Shown here one piece after another: positions 7,579-15,077 of a stretch of 47,195 nucleotides of DNA. Source of the DNA: JANWXR01 sp964608265 (GTDB taxonomy: Bacteria; Chloroflexota; Anaerolineae; Anaerolineales; UBA6663); contig CAZSNP010000037.1 in the NCBI GenBank assembly GCA_964608265.1, positions 1-47,195 on the forward strand, given 5' to 3'. Under the pieces are notes generated by a model. That model ran no database searches. It was given only the letters and a program-made list of their open reading frames with translations, and was not told the origin of the DNA. Positions within the stretch are counted from its first letter, which is position 1; each line of letters opens with the position of its first letter. The position numbers and the translations under genes are program-made.

Positions 7579-8450
7579 GGGGTCTCCTGGTTTGTAAGTC
7601 GAATCTTTGTCACGGGCAACTGCAGCTCGGTGACGTACTGGCCCACGTCGTCGGTGAGGAAGGCGCGCGGCAGGCGGAGTTTCTCGGGGTCGTTGGCGTT
7701 GAAGCGCAGGTAGACCTCGCGCAGCGGCCCGCAGGCCGCGTAGCCGTTGGCCTCCGTCCAGGCGGAGAGCGCCTGCAGCGCATCCAGCCCACGCTCGTAG
7801 CTGCCCTCGTACACGACACAGGCCGCCAGCGGCAGGCGCGGCAAATCGTAGACGGCGATGCGTTCGTTGCCGGGCAGGACGCGCGTTACCGGCACGGCCA
7901 CTTCGACTTCCTGCGCTTCTTCGGACTCAGCCTCGTGATAAATCGTCAGCGGGCTGTAGGCGGCGCGGGCGCGGTGCTCGGCCAGGAACGTTTCAATCTC
8001 CTCGAATAGTTGCGTAATGCCCTCGTCCGGGTCGGCCAGCGTGGCGCGGATGGCGGCCACCCACTGCGGCGGCACTTCGCGCAGCAGCACATCGTAAGGC
8101 GGCAGCTCCGCCTGCGCCTCCAGGTGCTGCAAGCGCGCCTCCACCTGAGCCAGCCGCGCCTGCCCGGCTTGCAACTGCGCAGCGATCTCCGCCCGCCGCA
8201 GCTTGAGCATCCCGCGCAACTCGGCCAGCGAGAGGCCGGCGTCGAGGAACTCGGCGATCTGCCCGAGCGAGAAACCCAGGTCTTTGAGCGCGATGAGGCG
8301 GTTGAGGCGCGGCACCTGATTGGCCGAGTAGTAGCGGTAGCCGGTGGCCGGGTCCACGCGCGCGGGCTTGAGCAGGCCCAGCTCATCGTAATGCCGCAGC
8401 ATCTTGACCGAGACGCGCGTGAAGCGGGCGAAATCCTTGATGCGGAACAT
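7575..8450 (-). CDS. MerR-family activator with GyrI-like effector domain
   Basis: 291 residues. The N-terminal winged helix (MFRIKDFARFTRVSVKMLRHYDELGLLKPARVDPATGYRYYS) is a MerR-type DNA-binding domain. It is followed by a long coiled-coil helix rich in Ala/Glu/Gln (about 80-115). The C-terminal ~160 residues (REVPPQWVAAIR..., AVYDLPRLPLAACVVYEGSYE...) resemble the GyrI-like small-molecule domain of BmrR-type multidrug activators. Such proteins bind amphipathic ligands and untwist a promoter with a long spacer. ATG 8450 is chosen because the fold begins there and a 19-bp-spacer promoter lies immediately upstream. It is the first gene of an operon with the aldo/keto reductase, so autoregulation is likely. 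Confidence 0.9.
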   Translation of the reverse strand: MFRIKDFARFTRVSVKMLRHYDELGLLKPARVDPATGYRYYSANQVPRLNRLIALKDLGFSLGQIAEFLDAGLSLAELRGMLKLRRAEIAAQLQAGQARLAQVEARLQHLEAQAELPPYDVLLREVPPQWVAAIRATLADPDEGITQLFEEIETFLAEHRARAAYSPLTIYHEAESEEAQEVEVAVPVTRVLPGNERIAVYDLPRLPLAACVVYEGSYERGLDALQALSAWTEANGYAACGPLREVYLRFNANDPEKLRLPRAFLTDDVGQYVTELQLPVTKIRLTNQETP

Positions 8451-8458
8451 GCGCCCAA

Positions 8459-8489
8459 ACTGTACACCTTCCCACAATGGGAAAGTCAA
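8459..8489 (-). promoter_or_regulatory. MerR-type promoter with 19-bp spacer and operator dyad
   Basis: On the minus strand TTGACT (8489-8484) and TACAGT (8464-8459) are separated by exactly 19 bp. The spacer holds the perfect dyad TTCCCA-CAA-TGGGAA (8469-8483). A 19-bp spacer with a central operator is diagnostic of MerR-activated promoters. The -10 ends 8 nt before the ATG at 8450, so the transcript should be leaderless. Confidence 0.85.
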
Positions 8490-8530
8490 GGGCCAGTTAA
8501 CCGCGAAGACGCCCGCGAATGAATCGGCCC

Positions 8531-8668
8531 ATGCGCTTCCCCAAACACTGGGTCAGGGCCACCCGCACGCGCGCCGCTCAGAACGGCAGGGCCTTCACTT
8601 TCACCTGTTGGGGCTGGTCGGATGAGAGCGCCGCGGTCGCGCAGCGCGAAGCCGCCGCCCGCGCCTGC
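8531..8668 (+). pseudogene. Truncated duplicate of the gene at 11657 (first ~45 codons)
   Basis: From its ATG, about 135 bp match the 5' end of the gene at 11657-12499 with roughly a dozen mismatches by eye; both translate to MRFPKHW.RAT.TRAA.NG.AFTFTCWGWSDESA..AQREA. Homology begins at the ATG and stops near 8668. The frame then runs through unrelated sequence to a stop at 8756-8758. The copies are in direct orientation about 3.1 kb apart. Probably non-functional; the rest of 8490-8809 holds only this fragment and a terminator. Confidence 0.75.
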
Positions 8669-8742
8669 TACGAAAGCGGCAATACGTCGCCTCCGGCGGC
8701 GCAGGTTGTATCTCGCACGATTGTGTCAACACCGCAAAAGCA

Positions 8743-8773
8743 ACCGCCGTATCCATAGCATGGATACGGCGGT
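8743..8773 (-). terminator. Perfect 14-bp hairpin terminator
   Basis: ACCGCCGTATCCAT (8743-8756) pairs perfectly with ATGGATACGGCGGT (8760-8773) around a 3-nt loop. Read on the minus strand it is followed by TTGCTTTTG, which suits termination of the gene ending at 8810. Confidence 0.75.
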
Positions 8774-8809
8774 ATTGTAAATTGCGGGCAATGCTCAGCG
8801 CCGGATAGG

Positions 8810-9415
8810 CTAACGCGTCAGCACTTTGAAAGCGAGCTGACGCCCCCAGCTCTGCCCGTGGGCCAGCGCCCTCCAAAGCGCGCCCACCGCGTCCACCAAC
8901 TGCACCTGGCCGAGGTCGCCCACGCGCACCGGCCGCAGGCCGACTTCCCGGATCAACTGCTCCACCGTGGATTGTGCAGGGCCGCCGGGTCCGCAATAGA
9001 ACAAGTCGGCCTGAGTCTCGCCAAACCGCGGATTCTCGAAGTTCTCCCAGCCCAAGCTGTTGAATGCACGGAACACGTGCGCGCCAGGTGCGTGAGTGGC
9101 AAACGCGGCCGCGCTGTTCAGCGGGCCGCCGCCCATGCGATTGGCCGCGTCAATGACGACCTTGCCGTTCAACGCCAGCGCGTGCGCCTGGATCGTTTCG
9201 TCCATGGCGGCACCGGGAATGGCGAAGACTGCCACATCGCCGAAGTCAATCGCCGCGCCGGTCACGCCCAGCGTGGCGTTCAATTCCTGCGCCAGCGCCT
9301 GGGCTTCGGGGTTGTTCAAGTTCCGCACGCCAAACATGAGGCTGTGCCCGGCACGCGCCCAGCTGCGGCCCAGCGTGGGGCCAATCGTCTTTGCGCCCAG
9401 AATTGCGATTTTCAT
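8810..9415 (-). CDS. NADP-binding F420-reductase-like oxidoreductase
   Basis: 201 residues with an N-terminal Rossmann fold: MKIAILGAKTIGPTLGR carries a variant glycine motif (GAKxIGxxxG), and RNLNNPEA follows the second strand. The protein resembles the family annotated as NADPH-dependent F420 reductase / NADP oxidoreductase coenzyme F420-dependent, which shuttles hydride between F420H2 and NADP. Many relatives are only general NADP-binding proteins, so F420 use is not proven; no F420 biosynthesis genes are in the window. AAAGG lies 8 nt before the ATG. It is 13 nt downstream of the bestrophin gene stop and ends at the terminator at 8743. Confidence 0.8.
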   Translation of the reverse strand: MKIAILGAKTIGPTLGRSWARAGHSLMFGVRNLNNPEAQALAQELNATLGVTGAAIDFGDVAVFAIPGAAMDETIQAHALALNGKVVIDAANRMGGGPLNSAAAFATHAPGAHVFRAFNSLGWENFENPRFGETQADLFYCGPGGPAQSTVEQLIREVGLRPVRVGDLGQVQLVDAVGALWRALAHGQSWGRQLAFKVLTR

Positions 9416-9428
9416 CGGTCAACCTTTC

Positions 9429-10367
9429 TCACCACAGGTATCCGTCTTTGGGTTGCCAGACGGGCGGCAACTCCGTCTCGCCCAGTATCTCACGCACGTC
9501 GCGTTCAATCGTGCGGCAGAGGGCCGTTAACGGCACGTCGGTTATGCGATTTTCGACGGGCGCTTCGTTTACCTCGCCGGTTCGCTCCAGGATCGTGAAG
9601 ACAAACGCTACCAGCACGCTGAACGGGATGAGCAGGGGCGCGACGTTTTCGGCAACCAGCGGGCGCACCAGCCCGAACGGCGTCAGCGCAATGAAGATGA
9701 CGACGAACAGGCGTGTGAAGTAATCATACTGACGCGGCACGGGAATGGCCTTGAGGCGCTCGCAATTGGCCTGCAGGTTGCTCAACTGCGCCAGCGCGCC
9801 CTCCATCTGGAAACTGTCGAAGCCCTGCAGGATGCCGCTTGCCATGCCCACGTAGATGTGCCTGCCCATCAGGCGCATGAGGGTAGTGGTTTTGTTCTGC
9901 GCTTGCCGCACGACGCCGAACTCCTCCGCGCTCAGAAACGGGCGCAACTCCTCCCACTCGGGAACGCCGCGCAACTGCAGACGCAGGGCGTGCGCCCAGG
10001 CCACCAACCGGTGCGCCATTTCGCGTTTGAATGCCTCGGCGGCTTCCGCCCGATATTGCGGGGTGTGCGCATGCGAGTCCACGAAGGTGACGACGAGGCG
10101 TGCCAGGATACGGCACTGGTTAACGATGCCATACCAGAGCTGGGCGGCCTCTCCCCAGCGCGCAAACGCGGTATTATTGCGGAAGGCTAGGAAAATCGCC
10201 AGCGCCGCGCCGAGCAGGCTGAGCAATCCAAACGGCGCCGTTACCTGTTGCAGGCCCAGCGCGACGTGCAAGACGTACACGCCCGTGCTCACGATCAGCG
10301 CCAGCGCCAGTTCGCGCCAGACGTAGGTCGCAACTTTGCGCGGGTCGAAGTTGCGCTTGAGAATCAT
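9429..10367 (-). CDS. Bestrophin-family anion channel
   Basis: 312 residues. FRNNTAFARWGEA, CERLKAIPVPRQYDYFTRLF and the segment IALTPFGLV are the conserved bestrophin (UPF0187) blocks. There are hydrophobic segments near residues 17-60 and 220-262. Family members form pentameric chloride or other ion channels in the inner membrane. The last ~40 residues (DVPLTALCRTIERDVREILGE) match the usual cytosolic tail. It sits between the DJ-1 protein and the F420-reductase-like gene on the same strand, with short gaps, so these three are probably one transcript. The ion carried is unknown. Confidence 0.9.
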   Translation of the reverse strand: MILKRNFDPRKVATYVWRELALALIVSTGVYVLHVALGLQQVTAPFGLLSLLGAALAIFLAFRNNTAFARWGEAAQLWYGIVNQCRILARLVVTFVDSHAHTPQYRAEAAEAFKREMAHRLVAWAHALRLQLRGVPEWEELRPFLSAEEFGVVRQAQNKTTTLMRLMGRHIYVGMASGILQGFDSFQMEGALAQLSNLQANCERLKAIPVPRQYDYFTRLFVVIFIALTPFGLVRPLVAENVAPLLIPFSVLVAFVFTILERTGEVNEAPVENRITDVPLTALCRTIERDVREILGETELPPVWQPKDGYLW

Positions 10368-10382
10368 CGGCGGTGGGGCGGG

Positions 10383-11129
10383 CTACACGCCCAGCGCTTC
10401 AATCACCAGTCTGGCCGCCGCGCCGCCGGAGAATTGCTGCTGGCCCGTGATCAGCCGCCCATCACGGGTGGCAAACGCCTGGAAGCGATAGCCCGTAATG
10501 AAGTTGGTGTTCGGCAATTTCCGGGCTTCGTCCTCGATCCAAAATGGCTGTATGCGCTTGCCCACGAACGAATCGGCAAACTGCTCCTCGCTGTTGGCAA
10601 AGCCTGTCCAGGTTTTACCCTCGACCAGCAGTTGCCCGTTGGCGAGCCGGGTCTTGAGCAGGACACAGGTGCCGTGACAGACGGCGGCCACCACCTTTTC
10701 CTGCTCGTAGGCGCGGGCGACGAATTGATGCAGCGCGGTGTTGTCAATGAAGGTGTACATCGGCGACTGGCCGCCGGTGATAAAGATGGCGTCGTAATCG
10801 GCGACGTTCACCTCGTTGAGGGCCCGGGTGTTTTCCAGCAATGCCGCATGTTTGGGCGAGGTGAGAAAGCCCAGGCTCAGGATGTCGTCGGCCGAATAAC
10901 CGCTCTCGTGGCGCGGGTCGCTGAACCCATCAACTTCCACCTTGCCGCCGTTGGGGCTGGCAAACTCCACCTGATACCCGTGCTCGACGAATTCCCAATA
11001 TGGATGGGCAAACTCAGCCGCCCAGGCGCCGATGGGCCAGCCGGTCTGTGCCGATACCGCCGGGTTGGCGGTGATGATGAGCACGCGCTTGGGTTTGTTC
11101 GGATTAAGCGTGCTGATATTGGCGGACAT
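10383..11129 (-). CDS. DJ-1/PfpI superfamily protein (class I glutamine amidotransferase-like)
   Basis: 248 residues with the fold of Hsp31/PfpI/DJ-1 proteins. The nucleophile elbow VVAAVCHGTCVLL carries the expected Cys followed by His, and an upstream acidic residue in the AAEFAHPYWEF region could complete the active site. Relatives act as deglycases, glyoxalases or holdase chaperones in electrophile stress. Start ATG 11129 has AGGAG 11 nt upstream; the frame is open to 11213. It is transcribed divergently from an HxlR regulator, and HxlR proteins often sense electrophiles or quinones through a Cys. Regulation by that neighbour is therefore likely (inference). Confidence 0.88.
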   Translation of the reverse strand: MSANISTLNPNKPKRVLIITANPAVSAQTGWPIGAWAAEFAHPYWEFVEHGYQVEFASPNGGKVEVDGFSDPRHESGYSADDILSLGFLTSPKHAALLENTRALNEVNVADYDAIFITGGQSPMYTFIDNTALHQFVARAYEQEKVVAAVCHGTCVLLKTRLANGQLLVEGKTWTGFANSEEQFADSFVGKRIQPFWIEDEARKLPNTNFITGYRFQAFATRDGRLITGQQQFSGGAAARLVIEALGV

Positions 11130-11175
11130 CAGTGATCGTCTCCTCACTTGCCGGATTGGATGATTGACGCCGGTG

Positions 11176-11243
11176 ATTATAGTGAGTAGACTTTCGCGAA
11201 AGCAAGAACGCACTTTCGTGTAATGTACTTACCGAAAAGTAAG
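11176..11243. promoter_or_regulatory. Divergent control region between DJ-1 and HxlR genes
   Basis: Minus-strand promoter TTGCTT (11205-11200), 18-bp spacer, TATAAT (11181-11176) drives the DJ-1 gene. The spacer contains the perfect palindrome CTTTCGCGAAAG (11191-11202). Nearer HxlR, TACTT-N6-AAGTA (11226-11241, overlapped by CTTAC-N6-GTAAG) resembles YodB/HxlR-type operators. Binding by the adjacent regulator is inferred. Confidence 0.65.
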
Positions 11244-11257
11244 CCTGGAGAAGCAGC

Positions 11258-11647
11258 ATGGCCCTCACCCAACATCAACGCCTGCGGCGCGCCCACCTCT
11301 GCCCGGTAGAGACCGGGCTGCAACTCATCGGGGGACGGTGGAAGGCGCGCATCTTGTGGAAGTTGCATCAACGGACGCTGCGCTTCGGGGAGCTGCGCCG
11401 CGAATTGGCGGGCATCACCGAGAAGATGCTGGCCCAGCAACTGCGCGAACTGGAGCGCGACGAACTGGTGACGCGCACGATGTACCACGAGATGCCGCCG
11501 CGCGTCGAATACGCCCTCAGCCCTTTTGGCCGCACCCTCAGCCCGATGCTCGAATCTCTGGCCGCGTGGGGAACCCAGCATCGCGACCGGATTGTGAAAA
11601 TCGTCGAACGTGATGGCAGACAGCAACTGCTGAAGCCGGCGGCCTGA
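11258..11647 (+). CDS. HxlR-family transcriptional regulator
   Basis: 129 residues forming the compact winged-helix of HxlR/YodB proteins: LCPVETGLQLIGGRWKARILWKL, FGELRRELAGITEKMLAQQLRELERDELVTR, and the wing VEYALSPFGRTLSPML. The conserved N-terminal Cys (LCPVE, residue 15) is the thiol sensor in redox-responsive members of the family. GGAG lies 6 nt before the ATG. It is divergent from the DJ-1 gene and 9 nt upstream of the next gene, so it probably controls both directions. Confidence 0.93.
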   Translation: MALTQHQRLRRAHLCPVETGLQLIGGRWKARILWKLHQRTLRFGELRRELAGITEKMLAQQLRELERDELVTRTMYHEMPPRVEYALSPFGRTLSPMLESLAAWGTQHRDRIVKIVERDGRQQLLKPAA

Positions 11648-11656
11648 TCGTCGCCC

Positions 11657-12499
11657 ATGCGCTTCCCCAAACACTGGGCCAGGGCCACCCACACGCGCGC
11701 CGCTCCGAACGGCAAGGCCTTCACTTTCACCTGTTGGGGTTGGTCGGATGAGAGCGCCGAGGCCGCGCAGCGCGAGGCGTACGCCCGCGCCGAGCGGGTG
11801 ACCGCGCGCTTCGTCAGCGGGCAGCCGCTCAATCGCTACGGCTACGGCGACCGGCCGTTGCGCGAGGAGCAACTCGAAGTTTTCGATGATGAGGCCGGGC
11901 GCACGCTCGCCGTCATCACCCGCAACGCGTACGGCGCGCTGGTGCTCAACGCCGCGCGGGCCATGTTCATTGACATTGATTTGCCCGAGGCCAAACCGGC
12001 CGGGATGTTCGGCGGTTTGTTGGGCGACAAGAAGCCATCGCCGGAGGCCGAAGCCCTGGCGCGGATTCAGCAGTGGGCGGCGCGCCGGCCCGACAACGGC
12101 CTGCGCGTCTATCGCACCGCCGCCGGCTTGCGCGGCCTGGTCACCTCGTACCCGTTTCATCCGGCGGATGGCGAGGCGCAGCAGATTTTGACTGCGCTCG
12201 GCAGCGACCCGTTGTACGTCACCCTCTGCCGCGCGCAGGAAAGTTTCCGCGCGCGGTTGACGCCGAAGCCGTGGCGCTGCGGCCTGCCCAACCCTCCGGG
12301 CGCCTTCCCTCGCGAGACCCCTCAGGCCGAGGCGCGTTATCAACATTGGCTGCACGGCTATCAAGCCACAACCGCGCAGTATGCCGTATGCCGCTTCATC
12401 GCCCACTACGGCGACACGCGCCTCCACCCCGAAATCGAGCCCATCGTCGCGCTGCACGACAAACATACACTGGCCGCGCGCGAGTTGCCATTGGCGTAA
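11657..12499 (+). CDS. Conserved hypothetical protein
   Basis: 280 residues; I do not assign a function. Visible blocks are an N-terminal RFPKHWARATHTRA...FTFTCWGWSDES, a central GALVLNAARAMFIDIDLPEAKP, and a C-terminal LCRAQESFRARLTPKPWRCG...RYQHWLHGYQ. The last region is Trp/Arg/Cys rich. No signal peptide or membrane segment. It starts 9 nt after HxlR and is probably cotranscribed. A copy of its first ~45 codons lies at 8531-8668. Codon use is like the GC-rich neighbours, so the gene looks native and intact. Confidence 0.75.
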   Translation: MRFPKHWARATHTRAAPNGKAFTFTCWGWSDESAEAAQREAYARAERVTARFVSGQPLNRYGYGDRPLREEQLEVFDDEAGRTLAVITRNAYGALVLNAARAMFIDIDLPEAKPAGMFGGLLGDKKPSPEAEALARIQQWAARRPDNGLRVYRTAAGLRGLVTSYPFHPADGEAQQILTALGSDPLYVTLCRAQESFRARLTPKPWRCGLPNPPGAFPRETPQAEARYQHWLHGYQATTAQYAVCRFIAHYGDTRLHPEIEPIVALHDKHTLAARELPLA

Positions 12500-12516
12500 C
12501 CGCAACGCGGCGGTCG

Positions 12517-12580
12517 GAAAAAGGTTTCGCGGAGTCTCTACTTTTGACCCAGAGACCCCTCGCTTCGCTCGGGGTGACAC
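12517..12580. repeat. Palindromic repeat, family B, second copy
   Basis: The right arm 12551-12580 (AGAGACCCCTCGCTTCGCTC then GGGGTGACAC) matches the right arm of the repeat at 6047-6133. The left arm (12517-12539) is degenerate. It lies just after the hypothetical gene's stop. Confidence 0.65.
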
Positions 12581-12631
12581 TCTCGACTACGTAAGGCCCA
12601 ATACCATCCCCCTGATCTCAATTAGGGGACA

Positions 12632-12683
12632 CCCCTCTCCCACGCGCGCTTTTCGCGCGTGGGAGAGGGGCTGGGGGTGAGGG
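12632..12683. repeat. Family C repeat with perfect 17-bp stem
   Basis: 12632-12648 pairs perfectly with 12654-12670 around a 5-nt CTTTT loop, followed by the tail CTGGGGGTGAGGG (12671-12683). A shorter copy with the same tail is at 29568-29605. It ends 14 nt before the -10 box of the kinase gene. Confidence 0.85.
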
Positions 12684-12696
12684 CCTGGGCGGACGC

Positions 12697-12712
12697 TATA
12701 ATTCCGCGCATG
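12697..12712 (+). promoter_or_regulatory. TATAAT directly before the kinase ATG (leaderless)
   Basis: Consensus TATAAT at 12697-12702 lies 7 nt before the ATG at 12710. Transcription would start on or next to the A of the start codon. No Shine-Dalgarno site precedes the ATG. Confidence 0.75.
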
Positions 12713-15004
12713 TCGGGCGCATTCGCGGCGGGCACAACCGTTGGCCGGTACGTCATCGAGCGCGAGGTGGGGCGCGGTGGCATGGGCGTGGTGTATCGCG
12801 CGCTCGACCCGGCGCTCAACCGCGCGGTGGCGCTCAAGGTGCTGGCGGGACACCTCGACCACGAGCACAGCGCGCGGCTGCGCTTTCACCGCGAAGCCGC
12901 CTCCATCGCCAACCTCAAACATCCGCACATCGCCCTGGTGTACGAATTCGGCGAGCACGACGGTCTGCCCTTCATCGCGCTCGAATGGGCCGAGGGCCGC
13001 ACGCTCAAAGACCTGTTGGCCGACGGCGGCCCGCTGCCCCTCGACCGCGCGCTGCCCCTGCTCGAACAACTGGCCGGGGCGCTGGACTTCGCGCACGCGC
13101 ACGGCGTCATCCACCGCGACCTCAAGCCGGCGAACATCATCGTCACCGGCGAGGGCCGCGCCACGCTGGTGGATTTCGGGCTGGCGACGATGCAGAGCGC
13201 GCCGGCCCTCACCGCCAGCGGGCTGGTCTTCGGCACGCCGATGTACATCTCGCCCGAACAGATTCGCGGCGACGAGCTGGACGGGCGCAGCGACCTGTAC
13301 AGCCTCGGCGTCGTAGCCTATGAGATGCTGTGCGGCAAGCTGCCGTTCGAGGCCAACTCCACCCCGGCGCTGCTGCACCATCACCTGTACACGCCGCCGC
13401 TGCCCATCAGCGAGCACAACCCCGCGCTGCCCGCGCAGGTCGAGGCCGCGTTGAACAAAGCCCTGGCGAAAAATCGCGCCGAGCGTTTTCAGTCGGCGCG
13501 CGAGTTTTGTGGCGCACTGCGCGGCGAAGTCGTGGTCAGTCAACGCCCCTCGGCGGAGGCCGCGCCCGCGCGCGAGGCCGGCGTCCCGTTCGGGCCTGCG
13601 CTGGCGTCGCCCGAGTTGCCGGCCAGCGCCCCGCGCCGGTGGCTCGCGCCGCTGCTCATCGTCGGTGCCGTCATCGGGGTGATGGGCCTGCTCGCCGCCT
13701 TCGCCCTCAACAACTTCAACACCTTCAACTCCATCGCCCAGGTGACGCTGACCGCGCGCATGGCCGAGACGCTGGCCGCCGAAGCCACGCTCTCCGCCAC
13801 GGCCCCGACTTCTTTCCCAACCGCGACGGCCACCGAAGCGCCCACTGAGCAACCGACGCCCGAGGCCACTCCGCTGCCCACCCTCATCCCCACGCCGGTG
13901 AACAACCCGCCCGCCGCCGATGGCTGGTGGCCGATGGTGAGTGGCGATTCGTCGTACAGCGGGCGCGTGTGGTCGGGCTTCCCGGCGCTCAACCCGCAGG
14001 CCGTGTGGTCGCGCCCGCCGCGCGGTGAGCAGGGCGGGCGCACGGCGATGGTGGCCGGCGGCGGGCTGGTCTTCTTCGGCGCGAACGGCGCCGTGGTGCG
14101 CGCCCTCAATTGGACGACGGGTTTGCCGCAATGGCAGACACAGCTCGAGGCGGAGGTCATCGCCGAGCCGGTGTTGTATGGGGATGAGTCGAATTTCAGA
14201 TTGCTCGTGGCGCTGGAGAACGGCGGGCTGGCGGGCCTCGAGGCGGGCGGCGGTGAACTCGTGTGGCAGCGGTCGGCGGAGGAATTGAACGGCTCGGTGA
14301 ACGGGGTGACGTTGGCCGGCGGGCGCGCGTACGCGGCCACGAGCAACGGCTGGCTCAACAGCCTCAACCCGGTGGACGGCGAATGGTTCGGCTATGACCT
14401 CTCGGCGACCGATGGCTTCTACGGCGCGCCGGCGCTGGCCGAGGGGGTGGCCTACCTCACCGGCTACCGGCAGGCGGTGTATGCCGTGAACGTCGAGTCG
14501 GGCGAGGTATTGTGGACGGGCGAGGTGCGGGGCAATCCCTCGACCCCGCCGAGTGTGTCGCCGGGCAGCGGCCGGTTGTTCGTCGGAACCGAGCAGGGCT
14601 TCGTGCATGCGTTGTGGCTCGACAGCGGCAACCCGGCCTGGCCGCCGACGCGCGCCAGCAGCCGCATTGCCGGCCTGGCCCACGACGACGAACGGGTATA
14701 CGCCGTGGCCGAGGAGGGCCAGGTGTATGCGTGGTGGATCGAGACCGGTGAGCTGGCGTGGGCCGTCAACCTCGATGTGCCGCTGTATGCCGTGCCGCTC
14801 ACCGATGGCAACCTCGTCGCCGTCGCCGTGCCGTACAGCGAAGGCAAGTCGGATGGCAACCTGCGCTTTCTGCGCGTGAGTGATGGCGGGGAGGAGACCT
14901 CGCTGCGCCTCACGACCTATGACGGCGGCTATCATCCGCCCGCGCCCGCCGGCGGCTGGCTGTTCGTGCCCGGCTGGTCGATGTTTGGATACGGGCCGCC
15001 GTAA
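12710..15004 (+). CDS. Membrane Ser/Thr protein kinase with PQQ-type beta-propeller sensor
   Basis: 764 residues. Kinase domain about 12-272: glycine loop GRGGMG, K43 in VALKVL, HRDLKPAN (catalytic D137), DFG (D155), GTPMYISPEQ activation segment. A basic linker leads to one membrane helix (about 311-333), then a Thr/Pro/Ala-rich stalk and a C-terminal propeller from about 390 with repeated V.AL...G...W motifs and Trp-ending blades, resembling PQQ-like/quinoprotein repeats. The kinase is cytosolic and the propeller outside, so it reads as a receptor kinase for an envelope ligand. The start is fixed by the adjacent TATAAT. The next gene encodes an FHA (phosphothreonine-binding) protein, a likely partner. 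Ligand unknown. Confidence 0.95.
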   Translation: MSGAFAAGTTVGRYVIEREVGRGGMGVVYRALDPALNRAVALKVLAGHLDHEHSARLRFHREAASIANLKHPHIALVYEFGEHDGLPFIALEWAEGRTLKDLLADGGPLPLDRALPLLEQLAGALDFAHAHGVIHRDLKPANIIVTGEGRATLVDFGLATMQSAPALTASGLVFGTPMYISPEQIRGDELDGRSDLYSLGVVAYEMLCGKLPFEANSTPALLHHHLYTPPLPISEHNPALPAQVEAALNKALAKNRAERFQSAREFCGALRGEVVVSQRPSAEAAPAREAGVPFGPALASPELPASAPRRWLAPLLIVGAVIGVMGLLAAFALNNFNTFNSIAQVTLTARMAETLAAEATLSATAPTSFPTATATEAPTEQPTPEATPLPTLIPTPVNNPPAADGWWPMVSGDSSYSGRVWSGFPALNPQAVWSRPPRGEQGGRTAMVAGGGLVFFGANGAVVRALNWTTGLPQWQTQLEAEVIAEPVLYGDESNFRLLVALENGGLAGLEAGGGELVWQRSAEELNGSVNGVTLAGGRAYAATSNGWLNSLNPVDGEWFGYDLSATDGFYGAPALAEGVAYLTGYRQAVYAVNVESGEVLWTGEVRGNPSTPPSVSPGSGRLFVGTEQGFVHALWLDSGNPAWPPTRASSRIAGLAHDDERVYAVAEEGQVYAWWIETGELAWAVNLDVPLYAVPLTDGNLVAVAVPYSEGKSDGNLRFLRVSDGGEETSLRLTTYDGGYHPPAPAGGWLFVPGWSMFGYGPP

Positions 15005-15008
15005 ACAT

Positions 15009-15060
15009 TCCGCGCCCAGACGCAAAGCCGCCAGGGACTCCTTTTGCGTTTTGGCGTCAT
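15009..15060. repeat. CGCAAAGACGC-type palindrome, degenerate copy
   Basis: The 52-nt segment contains CAGACGCAAAGCCGCC facing TTTTGCGTTTTGGCGTC. It is a decayed member of the family seen intact at 37361 and 38586, and it fills the gap between the kinase and the FHA gene. Confidence 0.5.
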
Positions 15061-15077
15061 TGCGCGAAACACTCCCC

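Noticed and set aside
12517..12683. Clustered repeats near 12517-12683 as a CRISPR remnant
   Set aside because: There are only two unrelated palindromes, with no regularly spaced direct repeats or spacers, and no cas genes in the window.
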